A program made the position numbers and the translations under genes. Below the pieces are notes generated by a model, which was not told where the DNA came from, ran no database searches, and was given only the letters and a program-made list of their open reading frames with translations. From NCBI GenBank assembly GCA_030374805.1, contig JARGSG010000030.1, positions 310,001 to 374,000 on the forward strand: a stretch of 64,000 bases of DNA. Reading direction: 5' to 3'. This document shows positions 52,956 to 64,000 of this stretch, piece after piece (within the stretch, counting starts at the first letter, position 1; each line of letters opens with the position of its first letter). The DNA is from Gracilaria gracilis (lineage: Eukaryota; Rhodophyta; Florideophyceae; Gracilariales; Gracilariaceae).

Positions 52956-54145
52956 ATGCGCGAGATGAACTCGAAGAATAAAAATAGTAGCGGTTGCAGC
53001 CTGTGCGACCGCCTACACCACATCCATAAACGCCGTTATTTTTATAAAGAACCCAGTGAAAACATTCAATCGTTTGAAGCAGACTTCACACGTAAGGAGC
53101 TCATACACATTAGGATATCTACAAAGCACCCATCATGCCAGATAGTATGGTTTCACGAGAACGATGACGACTTTATCCTAATAAACAAATTCACGCGCAA
53201 CATTTTGGTATCCAAAATACTTCCATTGTCCCAGACAACAAACGCAGCAACATTTTATGGTAGTTCTAACCATAGAGACATGTCGGGCGCAGATCGCAAG
53301 GAGTTCTTGCAAAAAATTGACTCGCTAGCTATAGCATTGAACTTACTAAAGACTAGTTGCAATGCGTACTAACTGTGTCTATTCTTTGCAATAAAACTCC
53401 GCACCATTAGCGATTGGCCAGATTAGGCATTTTTTGTGCTTCATAAAGCATTTCAGAAGAGAAATACGACCCTATTTCACGTTTGTTGGCTTTTTTACGA
53501 AAAAAACAGTTTAGCTGCTCTAATGCAGAATAATAGACAATTTGGTTTTCTTCTCAACGACTTTTTTGGCATCACTGATAGAGGACGGTTTAAATGTCAG
53601 TTATACGGTGATATTAAACTCCAGAACGCGTATTTCGAAGGCTATTCGCAACAAAAAGAGGTCACGAATTTGATTGTTTTCAATTTCTATGGAGAAGTAA
53701 TTCATGCAGCGATAAACGTTCCTGGAAGTTAGCATGATACAAAACTCGCCGAGCTCTCAGGTCTGTACTATTTTACGCTCTCTGATCAACTTACTCCTCC
53801 TGCCATGGCAATACTAGGGGACTAAGCTTTGTTTAGTTTTACCTCTTGTACTAGTGGCAAAATCCTTTGCGCGAGAAAGACAAACGAGACTAACGAAATC
53901 TCTCAGGTGGCATAAGTGGCTGCTATAGTCATTATTCTACAGCTTATTATGCCGATTGAACGACAAAGTGCCTAGTGGGGCATAAGAGACATTAAGAAGC
54001 CTTTTACTCGCCTCAGTTCTACACTATGCATAGTGGCACTAACAACCGATGCACAGTGGAGAAGAATACTTCTAGAACTGGCTGTACGTTTAGTAAACTT
54101 TCTTATGAGAGTGATGGGAAGAAATCGAATTGCAAGCACCTACAA
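52956..54145 (+). pseudogene. Decayed DDE_Tnp_4-like transposase
   Basis: All recognisable parts share one frame with several stops. From 53436: ITDRGRFKCQLYGDIKLQNA (first Asp), FEGYSQQKEVTNLIVFNFYG, then PGS, a stop where relatives have Trp, HDTKLAELSGLYY (second Asp), AILGD followed by a stop (third Asp), and near 53955 ERQSA, stop, WGIRDIKKPFTRL, then RILLELAVRLVNF and GRNRIASTY at the end. The 52956-53372 open frame upstream in the same frame (138 codons, with CSLCDRLHHIHKRRYF) may be its N-terminus. At least five stops make it non-functional. Confidence 0.8.
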
Positions 54146-54208
54146 GCCAGCCTGAGATCGGGCAGCAGCCCGAGGAGCCAAGTGGGCAAATGCGAGCGCC
54201 AGTGAGCT

Positions 54209-55182
54209 TTATCGCGCACTTCGCCCTGCGAGCGAGGCCCGCGGCAGTGGAAGCTCGGCGCCTGAAACGAAACTTTGAACAGTTTTGTTACAAAGATTTC
54301 TTTGCAGAAGAGGATTCGGTAGTTTTCCAAGGATCTCATATAAAGCGTTTCTCAATCCATCAATCACGACCTTTGTGTCCTCCATGCTCTTACTCATCTC
54401 TTCCTTCCACGCCTTCACTTCCTTCCGTACAGCACTTGCAAGAATAGCCTCTTTCTTATCCGTGGTACCATCACAAGCCTTTGGGGATGTAAACGAATTT
54501 GCGATAACCCCCATAAACTCCGTTATTGACTTAACACTGTTTACAAGAACCTCTTCAGTCTCTTGTCGTTTGGCGTTAACCCCCCCTTGGCCAATTGGGC
54601 GTTTATTATCGCTTGTCCCGATACCATTTTGTTCGTCTTATCGCCCGCATCTTCATCCTTCTCATCCGAACCTTTTCCGTCGTCTTGCTTATCTTCGAGG
54701 AGCTTTGCGGCTGTGATATCCTGAATATCTCTCGTAATATGCTTTGCACTGCGAACGTCTTCAACGCATGAAGGGTCTCCTGTAGGTTTCTTCGCATTAC
54801 ATAGTTTGTCGAACTTGTTTCTGAGCGATTCTTGGTCGCGAGGCGGACGTTCGTTTGCTATGCATATAGCATTGTATTCCTTTTCTACAACAGCCCACAT
54901 GTTGTTACCAATTGGTTCCAGCTGCTCGACTGTATCCAATAAAGCTTGAATATCCTGTTTGCTGTAATTTGAAGCTCCACTGCGGCCCTTGCTTTGCTTC
55001 TTTGTTGACTTCTTCTTATCTTTGCCTTTGGTCTTCTTTAATACCGCTTTGCTGACTGGTGAAGGGCTTTGCTGCAGGGTTTTGGCCGTACTACATTCGG
55101 GAGAGCAATTGGGTGAGCCTGGGTTTTGTTGCGGAAGACTGGTAGAGTTGGAAGACATTGGAATGATGTGTGCTTTTGTCAA
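54209..55182 (-). pseudogene. Myb-like (DUF6818-type) accessory protein of the transposon, frameshifted
   Basis: The first frame (54541-55182, 213 codons) has a Lys/Ser-rich start and then a Myb/trihelix-like segment: YSKQDIQALLDTVEQLEPIG, WAVVEKEYN and RDQESLRNKFDKLCNAKKPT. This domain is common in transposon-linked proteins of oomycetes and algae and probably binds the element ends. At a G7 run (plus-strand C run near 54581-54587) the sense changes to the next frame, where VLVNSVKSITEFMGVIAN and a coiled coil (VRKEVKAWKEEMSKSMED) continue to 54209. One additional G would keep a single frame. Confidence 0.7.
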
Positions 55183-55351
55183 CGACTAACCGTCGTAGAA
55201 TACCTCGAAGGAAGTACGAAAGAAGTATTTGTGTGAGAGTTTGAATGGGTTTCGGTTTACAATTTGGCACCAATATCTGGCGCCGTAATTTGTTTCGGTA
55301 TTTCCGAATTGCTGAACACAGCCCCAAACGTTTGGCGATTTCCGAATGCAC

Positions 55352-55856
55352 TCAATGCACTCATATGAGTACGCACTCGTACTCATATGAGTACGTGTAA
55401 TTTGACTGTTTTGCAGTATATAGATTAATTATTCAGATCATCTACAGTTATGGTTAAGTTCCAACTCGCAACTAGAACACCTCTGTGACCCTCGGGCCAC
55501 AAATGAAATGTAAAACGAATCGTGAGTTCAACTCGCTGCACTCGACAAGACGGCAAAAAAATTCCCTAAAGAAGGTCGACGATTCTTAAAAAGTTTCTAT
55601 CTAAGTAAGCTTTAATGCATCCACTAAAACATGAAACAGAACACGGTGGCATTTCATATAAAAAATACTACGAGTAGTAAACTAGTTTGGCAAGTCAAAT
55701 AACGCAAATAAATCTCGTAGGCGGCTATAGTAAAAAAACCACTTTTTGCATTTACTTCTAAAATCTGATATATTCTGTCAGAATAGCCGACATGAATTAT
55801 CACTACATGCTTGGGATTCAACAATGTGTATGTTTTGCAAGTTTTTTTGAACGCAG
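55352..55856. other. Spacer with duplicated palindrome actcatatgagtacg
   Basis: The palindromic word lies twice (55359-55373 and 55381-55395), beside the transposon end. The rest is AT-rich with no gene. Confidence 0.55.
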
Positions 55857-56261
55857 TCAGGTCCCGATTGATTGTGATATACAAATTTCCTTACCGTTTT
55901 CTAAATATTTAGAATAAAGGAACTTCGACTTCTTTTCATGCCTGCATATCTTCCATCGAGCTTGATGAGCGGTTTTAGATACAGCCCCATTTTTCAGTTT
56001 CATCTTATTATTGGTCACCACCAAATGTATACTAGTCCCAGTGACTAATCCAACATCTGATATGTCTACATTTGCATCATAAATTTGGCGATGAATGATG
56101 GCATCAAAAGAATTCTCAATCAATTGATCTGCAAGCTTTGCATAGAAGTCTTTTTGTGTAGGACAGTCCCTGGCTCCCATGCCTTTTTGGTACAACCGCC
56201 ACGAATCAACAATACAGACAGATACGAGACTCGTATTGAGGCTAAGGGCCCAATCCTTTAC
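55857..56261 (-). pseudogene. Second piggyBac transposase relic, C-terminal part
   Basis: Reading down from about 56261 the frame gives VKDWALSLNTSLVSVCIVDS, then YQKGMGARDCPTQKDFYAKL and ADQLIENSFDAIIHRQ, which is the late part of oomycete/algal piggyBac-type transposases. TGTSIHLVVTNNKMKLKNG and RWKICRHEKKSKFL follow, matching the C-terminal region before the zinc-binding end, but the cysteine pattern is eroded. The catalytic domain is missing. It is a different copy from the element at 47.4 kb, in the opposite orientation. Confidence 0.7.
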
Positions 56262-58860
56262 TTGATATTTGTTTTCCAGATTTAAATCATTGAATGACTA
56301 CACTTCTTGGAGGCGATTTGAGATAGTTAATTTTCGCATCATGCGTTAGTAGATATATATGAGCTACACCGCTATTAGCGTTTCGCCGCGCTGAGGTAGT
56401 TCCAACAGATGTACAGGTGGGTTGCACGGCTCGAGACGCCACTTAGCGGGTGTGACTGGCCCCCGTGTAGTACGGATATGCCGGAGGCAATGCATCCAGC
56501 ATTGCTGTATTTACTTAGATATTTTATAGCTTATTTTGCCCGGCGCTCTCACTGTCAGTGGTGCGCCGAGCTCAGTACTTAGAGGGTTGAGCCCTGCTCC
56601 CCCAAGTAAATTGCCCCTTGCCCAGCAAAAGCTTTTGGCTCTAATTATCACGCCTTCGCGGATTGTTCACCTCGAAGTGGAGTGACGACCGTGTTGTTCA
56701 CCTATAGTTACCCACCCTTGTGGCGCTCAGATTATAACCACTATTTCTGTGTCTCGTTCCGACCTATTTTCGTATACTCGCCCCTGTATTGGATTTGCTT
56801 TATTCTCTCTCTCTCTTCCTCACTCTGCTGGTTCTCTTTCCCCCCTTTTTGGTTTCTCCTTTTTGCCCTGTTCTCAGTGGCTCGTTTACCACACCTTGTC
56901 GTTGCCACGCTACTGTCTTTCGAGGACTCATCTCGTGACCGTGTGAACACGTTGATCTATACCAACTACTGCCTAGTATCAACACTCCGACTCTCGTCGT
57001 GAAGGTTTGACATCGGATTGACACCCGGCTTAGCTGTGTCATTCCCAAAGTGCTCTGTTCGCTGTGCTATCCTATCGGGGAGAAGATTCAAAACTTCTTC
57101 GTGAGATTACGCTTTTCCCTCCAAAGGTGTTGCTCCACAATCATGTTGGCGGCATCTGTTGTGCCTGTCAATCTGTGAGGACATTTGATAGTTCGTCTCA
57201 ACAACCCTTGGAATTGGAATTGTCTATGTCACAAACTGAGCATCATCTCCGATAGACCTCCATCTCAATCTTACGATTGGTGTCGTACAAATACCGATAA
57301 GGTGTGGGGTCTGCCTGGTAGAGGAAGCGCGCGAGGGCTCAACCTAAAGAGGAAAAACACACAACCAATATAGGTGGTAGAGCACCAGAAACCCGAGGGG
57401 GCAAACGGCGGGGCAACTAGTCTAGGCCTGTAGGTGTACGGTAGTAGAAGTTGAAGCGCAGTAGAACCGGAATCTTAGTAGAGTAGCAAGTGACCAAGAT
57501 GGTATAGTTACTGCCCTGCCCTAGTGGTGCCTGACTTTACAATACCCAAAGGGGAAAGCGAGGTGCACCACAATATATACAAGATGCACCGACGCCGATC
57601 TCCCATGCGGGCATGACGTCATCGACTGCGCCCATGACGTACTGTCATGGGCCAGCAATTTTAAGCTAAACTAAATTAGAAATTACAAATTACAAATTAT
57701 AGAATAGAGAATACCAATTGGGTGAAGTGCAGCCAGCAAGGCGCAAAAGTATGCCCACGTGGCACCAACCCATTGAGGTTTTACTGTACTACAGACCCCC
57801 TTCCTACCCTGAGCCACGCCCTCATGGCTCCTAGATCCTCTCACCAAGTTGTTTGCATCTTCGTACCAATTTGGTCACTGGCGCAGCCCTCGTGCCATCT
57901 CGCGCCCTGCGTCGTGCTTGCTCTGGGATACGGAGCGTGCCTGTTTTTTATTTGGGCCACCACTGACAGTGGCCTCCTCTTTCCCATTTGTAGTTTTGGG
58001 CGCGACGCCCGCCCGTTGTGTACCTGCAAGGTTCGACCGCCAGCACGCGGTGGCGAACCCCTTTACGAATTCAGGGCTTTGATCGCCTTTCCCGCGGCGG
58101 CACACCCATTGAGGTAGACGGCGCTACTTTGCGCTCCCGTGCGGGTTGTACCGTGAAGGATTTTGGGGCCCCCTTGGTTGCCGCTTGTCTCTATGTTTCT
58201 TTGAGGTTTCGTCTCCGTCTCTTCAAGGTGCTGCCACCATCTTCTTCGGGGTTGTTTCGCTGTTACCCTTCCTGGTTACCTTTGTACCCCTTGCGGTTTG
58301 TGTGTGCTGGCTCGCACTGCCGTTGCTTCTCACCCGACCGACAAGGTTAAACCCATTTATGGTGACCCCCGATCCTTATCTCAACCACACGGGCAGCCTT
58401 GGTACCAACTTACGGGCTCGCACCCGTAGCGGTACACGACGCTTGTCGGTTTCCCATGATGGTCGGCCGGAAGAGCTAACCTAAGGTATGAAGCGCCCCC
58501 GGCTACCAATGCAGATAACTTGATGTTTGAAGCAGCATGGAGCCCCGAACGGGTGGAGGTTTTGAGCATCAGCTCTGGTGACTCACCCATTGTGAATAAA
58601 AAGCCAATTCGATTCACCCCTGCGCTTGAGTGCCCGGCGTCACACCCACTCCTTCACCGTAATCATCACGATATTTCGGGCGCCGGTCCGTCGCGCTGTC
58701 GAGGAAGCGGCATCACCAAGTCTGGTTCGCGCGTGGCTGCGTTGTACCATACCCGTATCCAAACAGGTTTTCGGAGCCAGCTGGTTCAGGATTCTTCGTA
58801 CCAACCTCAAAGAATTCATGAAGGGATTCAGAACCCGTTTGGACCGGAGCCCGAGATTCC
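56262..58860. other. Decayed repeat-derived stretch
   Basis: Several medium plus-strand frames (e.g. 57722-58117) look like fragments of one broken coding sequence that leads into the next feature, but I cannot assign a family. The region 56680-57000 is pyrimidine-rich and could be a long terminal repeat or leader. Confidence 0.35.
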
Positions 58861-60447
58861 TCGTGCGATTTCTTATTATGGGTTGGAAGCGTTCACCACG
58901 GCCCATTAGAATGTTTCCAAACATGGTACCTTCGGGATCGATCCAGAAATGGTTTTGCAAGCAACTCTGTATCTCTGGTTAGGCAAGTGGCGCCGGGAAA
59001 CACGTCGCTTCCCGTGATCTTGCGACGTCCGACTCTGGATACCTACTTGGGTTTGTTTCGTTGGGACTTTAAGTGCCTTCGCTCAGTCCCGCAGACGCTC
59101 CAACGTCGGGATAAGAAATCTCAACCTCCTCAGGGTCGGCTTAAGTGCTACAAAAGTCGCCAGCGGCACACACCAATGAGGTGTTACATTCCCCTGCTGT
59201 ATCCTAGCGACTTACTGTACGTCCGTATGGAACCGGAGCTACACAAATCCCGACGTCTGGTTGTCAAGATTTGTCAATATGACTCCCTGTCGGTGCAGTA
59301 GCTTTCGGTTTCTTCACATTTGGTGGGCTTTGACAGGGCGTACAATACCATATATTTGGTTAAGCGTCGTAGGTGAGGTGTTGATGCCGCCACCGTGGCT
59401 CGCATCCGCACCCGGTCCAGCTTCAACCGCGTCATGCATGGGTTCCACAATGTGGAGTTCTTCTCTCAACCTAATAAGGGAAGAACCTCTTGGTAAGATG
59501 CCCGACCCGAGTGGTGGAATGAATATGAGGTTCCGGTGTCGCTTAGCGTTCCAACTTCACCGGCAATGGCCTACATTGGGGGCTATATCACCTGTAACCA
59601 CGATCAGTATTACCTCATTTGGTCCATTGCCCTCGCGGAGTGGGCCGTGTTGGTGGCCGTCTTCGCTCTGCAGGCTGCCCGTGATGGTATTGACTGGGAT
59701 TGTTGCTCTCACGAAGCCGAGATTTACCGTGACGGTGTGCAACCTTCTGGTCGTATGTTTTTCATTAACCCGAGGGTCATTCGCGACATCCGACAGTTTG
59801 GACTCGGAACGATTGTGGCAAGTATGGACTACTCCACTGAGCAGCTGGAGTCGTTGCTTACCCAAGTGGAGAGTTTTCCGTGGATAGCCAAGCAAGGATG
59901 GGGAGTTTTCGATCCGGTGACCTGGAAGGTTGTGTCCCGCACAGAGCAACGCTACCCCGGGGCACCGACCGACCAGGGACCTCCAGGGAGTCCCGAACCA
60001 TTCAGAACCCTGGTGGAATCGCCAGCGGCTACCCCTGTGGTCACTTCAGCGGCTACTCCTGCTCCGGAGGGACACCATACGCCTGCCTATATTGGTGTAA
60101 CTTCTCTTCTCCTCAGTACCACAAGGGTTGATGGGCCACCACGGGCTATTCTTGGAGGTGTCATGGCTGCGGATACGGCGCCTGTTTCCTCTCAAGTTGT
60201 TTCAGGTTTAATGGCTCAGGTTCGCCACGTCTGGGCGGTGAACTTCCAGCGGGCCAGTCCTATCTCTGTGGTTGAAGCAATTACCCTCCTGGAAATCATC
60301 GTGCCCCGTCGCGCTCAGTACATTCGATCCTTCAACCAAATTGGTCGAGCTCTACCACATTTCTACCAAACAGCTGGCGGGCCTATCGACGGCTATGGTC
60401 CGAGCCTACAAAGCGTTTGGAGGATCCCATATTTGCTGCTAGCTTGA
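58861..60447 (+). pseudogene. Decayed long reading frame, unidentified (retroelement gag candidate)
   Basis: One frame stays protein-like for about 530 codons with stops at 59299-59301 (TAG), 59374-59376 (TGA) and 59494-59496 (TAA). Recognisable stretches include TYLGLFRWDFKCLRSVP, then RIRTRSSFNRVMHGFHN, PEWWNEYEVPVSLSVP, MAYIGGYITCNHDQYYLIWS and MFFINPRVIRDIRQFG. The last, uninterrupted part (59536-60447) ends with a Pro/Ala-rich linker and a helical segment. No family is recognised. Its position in a transposon nest and its stops suggest a dead retroelement, gag being one possibility. Confidence 0.55.
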
Positions 60448-61832
60448 ACCCCGGCTTTCTAGCCGTTCTGCAGGCTCCTCTTCCCAACGGGTCGTCGGCA
60501 CCTCCGTCGGTTGAGCATACGACCGTGCCATCTCCGATGGGTACTGACCTAGTGCCAGGCGTCAGCGTGCCTACTTGTAGTCCCGTCGGTCATGGTAGCG
60601 CACCTAGCCAGGCTCCAGGCCAGGCTCCTCTCTTCCAGCCTTGGCCGGGAGCCCATCAAAACATCACCCTGGATCGGGAATTCTCAGTCGGAGGCTCCTC
60701 GGAGCCTCACTGGGATACTTACCCATCTTGTTGATTCCTGTCTCCACTCCTGCATCCCCGTCGGTGTTACTCTTCAAGTGAGGTTAAAAGCTATGCGTTT
60801 CCATGCTAGGTCCCAGATACCATACAGGTGCATTGCGCAGCGAGAGATGAAGCGCGAAAACAGCCCCCCCTATTCCTTAAACGATTGTACCACGATAAGT
60901 GAAGAGTAGTCTCTTATAGGTAAATTAGTTCCATCTTGAGCCATTTTGGTGCTCGTAGTATGGATTAACCATGTTGGTATGCCGCTTCGTGTCCGTACGG
61001 CGCAGCGAGCGGTTTCGACTTCCCATGAGGTGAGGTTTCGTGCCACGCGCTCGCGCGGGGCGGCCAACAATGTACCGAAATAGGTGTGCATGGCCTCTTA
61101 CCATGCATGGGCGCACGTTCGGTGTTTCATTCTGGAGGTTACTTGCAATGCGAATCAAAACATTCGGCCGAAAAATTGCCCCTCTATATGGTAGTGAAAA
61201 CGCCAAAATCCCTTTTGGTGTGTAGCTCGAGGACCAAGCAGTTTCAGAGGCTGAGAATGGATGATTCGAGAGCGGGACATGGTCAAAATACCTAGATTTT
61301 TTGACCATGCCGTTGCATGTTCCCTACACACAATAGTGTAAACCGAATCGGTTACTCCTCACGGCGCGTTACGGGCGGCGCCCATAGACTTGTACAAATA
61401 AAAAAACAATTTTTTGAATGAATCCACGGTCTGAAGTTGCGCGTGTGTGGCTTGCGCGTTTGCGCGCGTGCCGCCCGCCTCCGGGGCACCTGTACAAAGG
61501 CGCGTACAGCTCTGGCGCTATCCGTTCCCTGTACGTACCCTTCGGGGAGTGCTTTCTTTTGGTAGTACCTTCTTGGTAAGCGTTCAAAACCACTTTGGTA
61601 CTCGTGATTACGGTGCCTTATCCATTTCCTTAGGAGATTGCATCAATTCCAAGGTTTAACCATCATTCGGCATGTCTGCTCCCTTGCGATTTCAGTAGCT
61701 TACCTTGTAGTGGTGTGGTATGTATGAGGGCGGCTCATGGATATCACCGTCGGCGCCCCAGCCATACCAGCGTACGGTGTACCTCAGACCTTCTTGGGTA
61801 CGGCGGTGACTTACCAGTCGTTCTACTGCAAA
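60448..61832. other. Spacer with no recognisable gene
   Basis: Short frames only. Some short inverted words occur around 61040-61120 (gtgtgcatgg / ccatgcatgg). Confidence 0.45.
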
Positions 61833-62993
61833 CTAATTAGAGACCTGAGAGAGTATACTGTCATCACTTTGGTTTGGATGAGCATCAGTACCATCAGGGG
61901 AAGGTGTTTCCTCTGAAGGAGCAATTGTAATCCCCGCGGATGGTACGTAGTCCGGGTCGTCACCCTGTGCGTCATCATTAACCTCATGGGGTATTTCGTC
62001 TTCCCTGGGCTGTTTTCTCAAGCAACCGCTTGTAGGTCACGCGCGGATTCTACGCGTTCCTTCCTGGTTTGAACTTTTCGAGGTACGATCGTTAATCAGT
62101 CAATAGAGATCGTATTCTCTACTCCATCTTGGTTCACCATCACCGTGTGATGGGTCGATCAAACTACCTTGAAAGGTCTCGATGATTTCGGTAAAAGCTT
62201 GGAATTAGTATCTCTATCAATAGCTTCATCATTGGCTTCACTATTCGATCATGGTCTAGCTTCTTCTGAATGGTGGTCAATAAAGACATATTGACCCGGC
62301 GTAGCCGTTACCACTTGGGTTAACCTTTCGGCCGTAGTCCTCTTTGTATCGTTTTTGGAGACTATGAGCGTGCTCTGAGCATATTCGAGAGGGCGCCTAA
62401 ACCTCAAAAAGGGTATTAAGTTTGACCTATGACGGTGTCAGCGAGCCGGCGGCTTCTTGTCCCAATGAGTCTTCTTCAACAACAATACCTGGTGCGTGTC
62501 TTGACAGTATCAGATCCGATGGCGTAGTTTGCGCCGCTGTATGAACCCGAAGGTTAAATGCGTACGTCAAGGGCTGCACGAGCTCGTCCCAACCAGTTTG
62601 GTGTTCTTCCATATAGTGGCGTAATCTAGATACCAGTGTTCGCTTAAAGCGCTCCACCTGCCCATTCGTTTGCAACTGACAGGCAGTATAGAAGTAGTGC
62701 TTAATACCCAAGAGGTTACAAACAGCTTCAAATAACTTCGAAGCTAAATTTGAACCATTGTCGGTAAGTATATAAAGTGGTGCATAATACGGGTAGATCC
62801 AATTGTTCAAGAATGCCACCGCGAAAGTGGTATATTTCGTTTCCTTCAAGGGTATGGCTAGGGTGAGCTTCGATAACCTGTCGGTGACTGCGTTGATGTA
62901 CTGATATCGCCTTCTAGTTTTTGGCAGTAGACCTAGAAGGTCTATTGTGACGAGCTCGAGAGAACCCTCAGCACCGTCGGTGTTCTCGGAATG
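61833..62993 (-). pseudogene. Ty3/Gypsy-type integrase remnant
   Basis: From 62993 downward the frame gives LELVTIDLLGLLPKTRRRYQ (first Asp), then YINAVTDRLSKLTLAIPLKE, TDNGSNLASKLFEAVCNLL (second Asp) and QTNGQVERFKRTLVSRLRHY with the catalytic Glu, ending with TPSDLILSRHAPG. Lower down, in shifting frames, GQYVFIDHHSEEA, KLLPKSSRPFKVV and IDRLTIVPRKV-like words match the C-terminal domain that precedes a possible chromodomain. Reverse transcriptase and RNase H should lie at higher coordinates but are absent, so only the integrase end remains. Confidence 0.8.
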
Positions 62994-63241
62994 CTAGGTT
63001 AGTATGCTACATGGCTAGTTATGAAAATAAAAGTCCCAAAAAACTAGCAATTTCGCAGATTGCGCTAGTTGGCAAGGCAAAATTTTTTTTTTGGAAATCG
63101 CATTTCTACATGCCGCAGTTGAACTGCATTTGTTGAAGTTGTATGCTAGTTTGCAGTTCGTGCGCCACTGCCCGTTACCTCACATTCGTCGCAGTCGTCA
63201 AAATCACTCACAAAATTTACTCTCGGGTCACCAGCGCTGGT

Positions 63242-64000
63242 TTACTCCAAGTCGGCATTCGGATACTGAGTCTCAGTTTCCCTAAACGTGAAGTTAAAGA
63301 AGTCCAACGGACAACTCTCCCCATTCTGGTACACCCTCCTAGCCCCAATGCGGCTTCCAACCCTTCCCAGCCTCTTCTCCTCCAGCTCCTCCATTATACG
63401 CTCCGCCGTCCTCGCAGCCGCCGCCGCACTCTCGAAACCCACCAACGGCGCCCCACCCGGCAGCTGCGGTGGCATAAACACCTTCCCATCCTCGTCCACC
63501 ATCACTCCACCCTTCCTTCTCTTCTTCAGTCGACTCCCCACACCTTCTCCTCCCTCCTCTTCTCTCCCCCTCTCCCTCACACTCCCCCGCCCACCCCGAG
63601 AACAAGGCGTCACCGGCGACCCTTTACCTGCTCCCTCTTCCACCCATGCTCCCCCTCCCCTCACCATTTCCTTCAAATCCATCAGCAATTTGCACGCCTT
63701 CTCCACCTGTCCTACTTGCTCCTCCAACACTTCAACCCTACCCTTCAGCCCCATTTTCTCCTTTCGCAGCCTCCCCATCTCCCTCCCCACGCACTCCAAC
63801 ATCCCATTGAGCCCCCACCCCAGTCAAATTCATCCTCTTCCGAATCGTCGAAATCAATTCCATCGGCACCCCGACCTCCGACACACTCAGCACCACCGCT
63901 CCCATGTCTGCCACCATCTCCGACAGCATTTCGTCGAAGTGCTCCTTCAAACTCCCCCCAAGCTTCCTCACCCGCTCCTCTATCTCCCCCATAAACCTTC
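63242..64000 (-). CDS. Coiled-coil protein of unknown function, partial, probable frame break
   Basis: Two frames adjoin on the minus strand. The first (63738-63992, perhaps starting beyond the window) reads IEERVRKLGGSLKEHFDEML and VPMELISTIRKRMNLTGVG. The second (63242-63802) reads MLECVGREMGRLRKEKMGLK, a long coiled coil to about residue 48, then a Gly/Arg/Glu-rich stretch with a basic SRLKKRRKGG patch, an Ala-rich helix and a final FNFTFRETETQYPN. Removing one G from the ggggtggggg run (plus-strand C run near 63812) would join them. No family recognised; strand choice rests on the heptad pattern, because CT-rich DNA can mimic coding on either strand. Confidence 0.4.

Larger units (their letters stand above)
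52787..55351 (+). mobile_element. Harbinger-like transposon, about 2.6 kb, with terminal inverted repeats
   Basis: The left end gtgcatttggaaatcgc (52787-52803) and the reverse complement of the right end (55335-55351) agree at 16 of 17 bases. The flanks are TAA on the left and TCA on the right, close to a 3-bp duplication. Inside are a decayed DDE transposase on the plus strand and a Myb-like accessory gene on the minus strand, the two-gene plan known for Harbinger and related elements. Confidence 0.75.

Noticed and set aside
1-64000. tRNA, rRNA and CRISPR-like arrays
   Set aside because: I looked for tRNA arms, rRNA-like conserved words and regularly spaced repeats and saw none that hold up by eye.

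Overview
This is nuclear DNA from a eukaryote with compact, mostly intron-free genes. Only two introns are well supported (87 bp and 79 bp, both GT-AG), and many genes are preceded by pyrimidine-rich leaders. The gene set (DCAF11, eIF3g, ALY/REF, GRHPR and GCC2/GCC3-like proteins beside a double B-box protein) and the way small gene clusters alternate with transposon-filled DNA suggest a red alga, perhaps a florideophyte such as Chondrus. The species is inference, not something read directly from the sequence.

Left part (1-41 kb), host genes. An unlisted open reading frame runs off the left edge on the minus strand. It encodes a protein with a cluster of SUMO-interaction-like motifs and the typical lead-in to a C-terminal RING, and one base in a C10 run breaks its frame. 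It is followed by a rhodanese (2.5 kb), a large coiled-coil membrane protein (3.1-5.0 kb), an Ldh2-type malate/lactate dehydrogenase with one intron (6.3-7.7 kb), a small coiled-coil protein (11.3 kb), a C2H2 zinc finger protein (13.1 kb), a DCAF11-like WD40 protein with one intron (15.1-16.6 kb), a secreted cysteine-rich repeat protein (19.0-20.9 kb), a three-RRM protein (22.2 kb), a possible F-type-lectin-like reading frame (24.2 kb), an ABHD17-like hydrolase (24.8 kb), a glyoxylate/hydroxypyruvate reductase (29.1 kb) divergent from a class I aminotransferase (31.1 kb), an ALY/REF-like mRNA export factor (32.9 kb), eIF3g (37.1 kb) divergent from organelle-type uL14 (38.4 kb), and a double B-box protein (39.4 kb). 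The long spacers (8-11, 11.7-13, 16.7-19, 26-29 and 34-37 kb) hold decayed dispersed repeats, probable LINE tails and microsatellites.

Right part (42-64 kb), a transposon nest. It holds a 698-bp Harbinger-type element with TTA target duplications, a DDE transposase reading frame broken by two TAG codons, a complete piggyBac element bounded by TTAA with a second gene on the opposite strand, a pogo/CENP-B-like DNA-binding fragment, a second Harbinger-like element with terminal inverted repeats carrying a decayed transposase and a Myb-like accessory gene, a second piggyBac relic, a decayed unidentified long reading frame, and a Ty3/Gypsy integrase relic. A coiled-coil reading frame runs to the right edge.

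The host genes are mainly housekeeping: ubiquitin/SUMO, translation initiation, mRNA export and metabolism. No gene cluster devoted to one pathway is visible. The mobile elements are mostly disabled by single stop codons or frame breaks.
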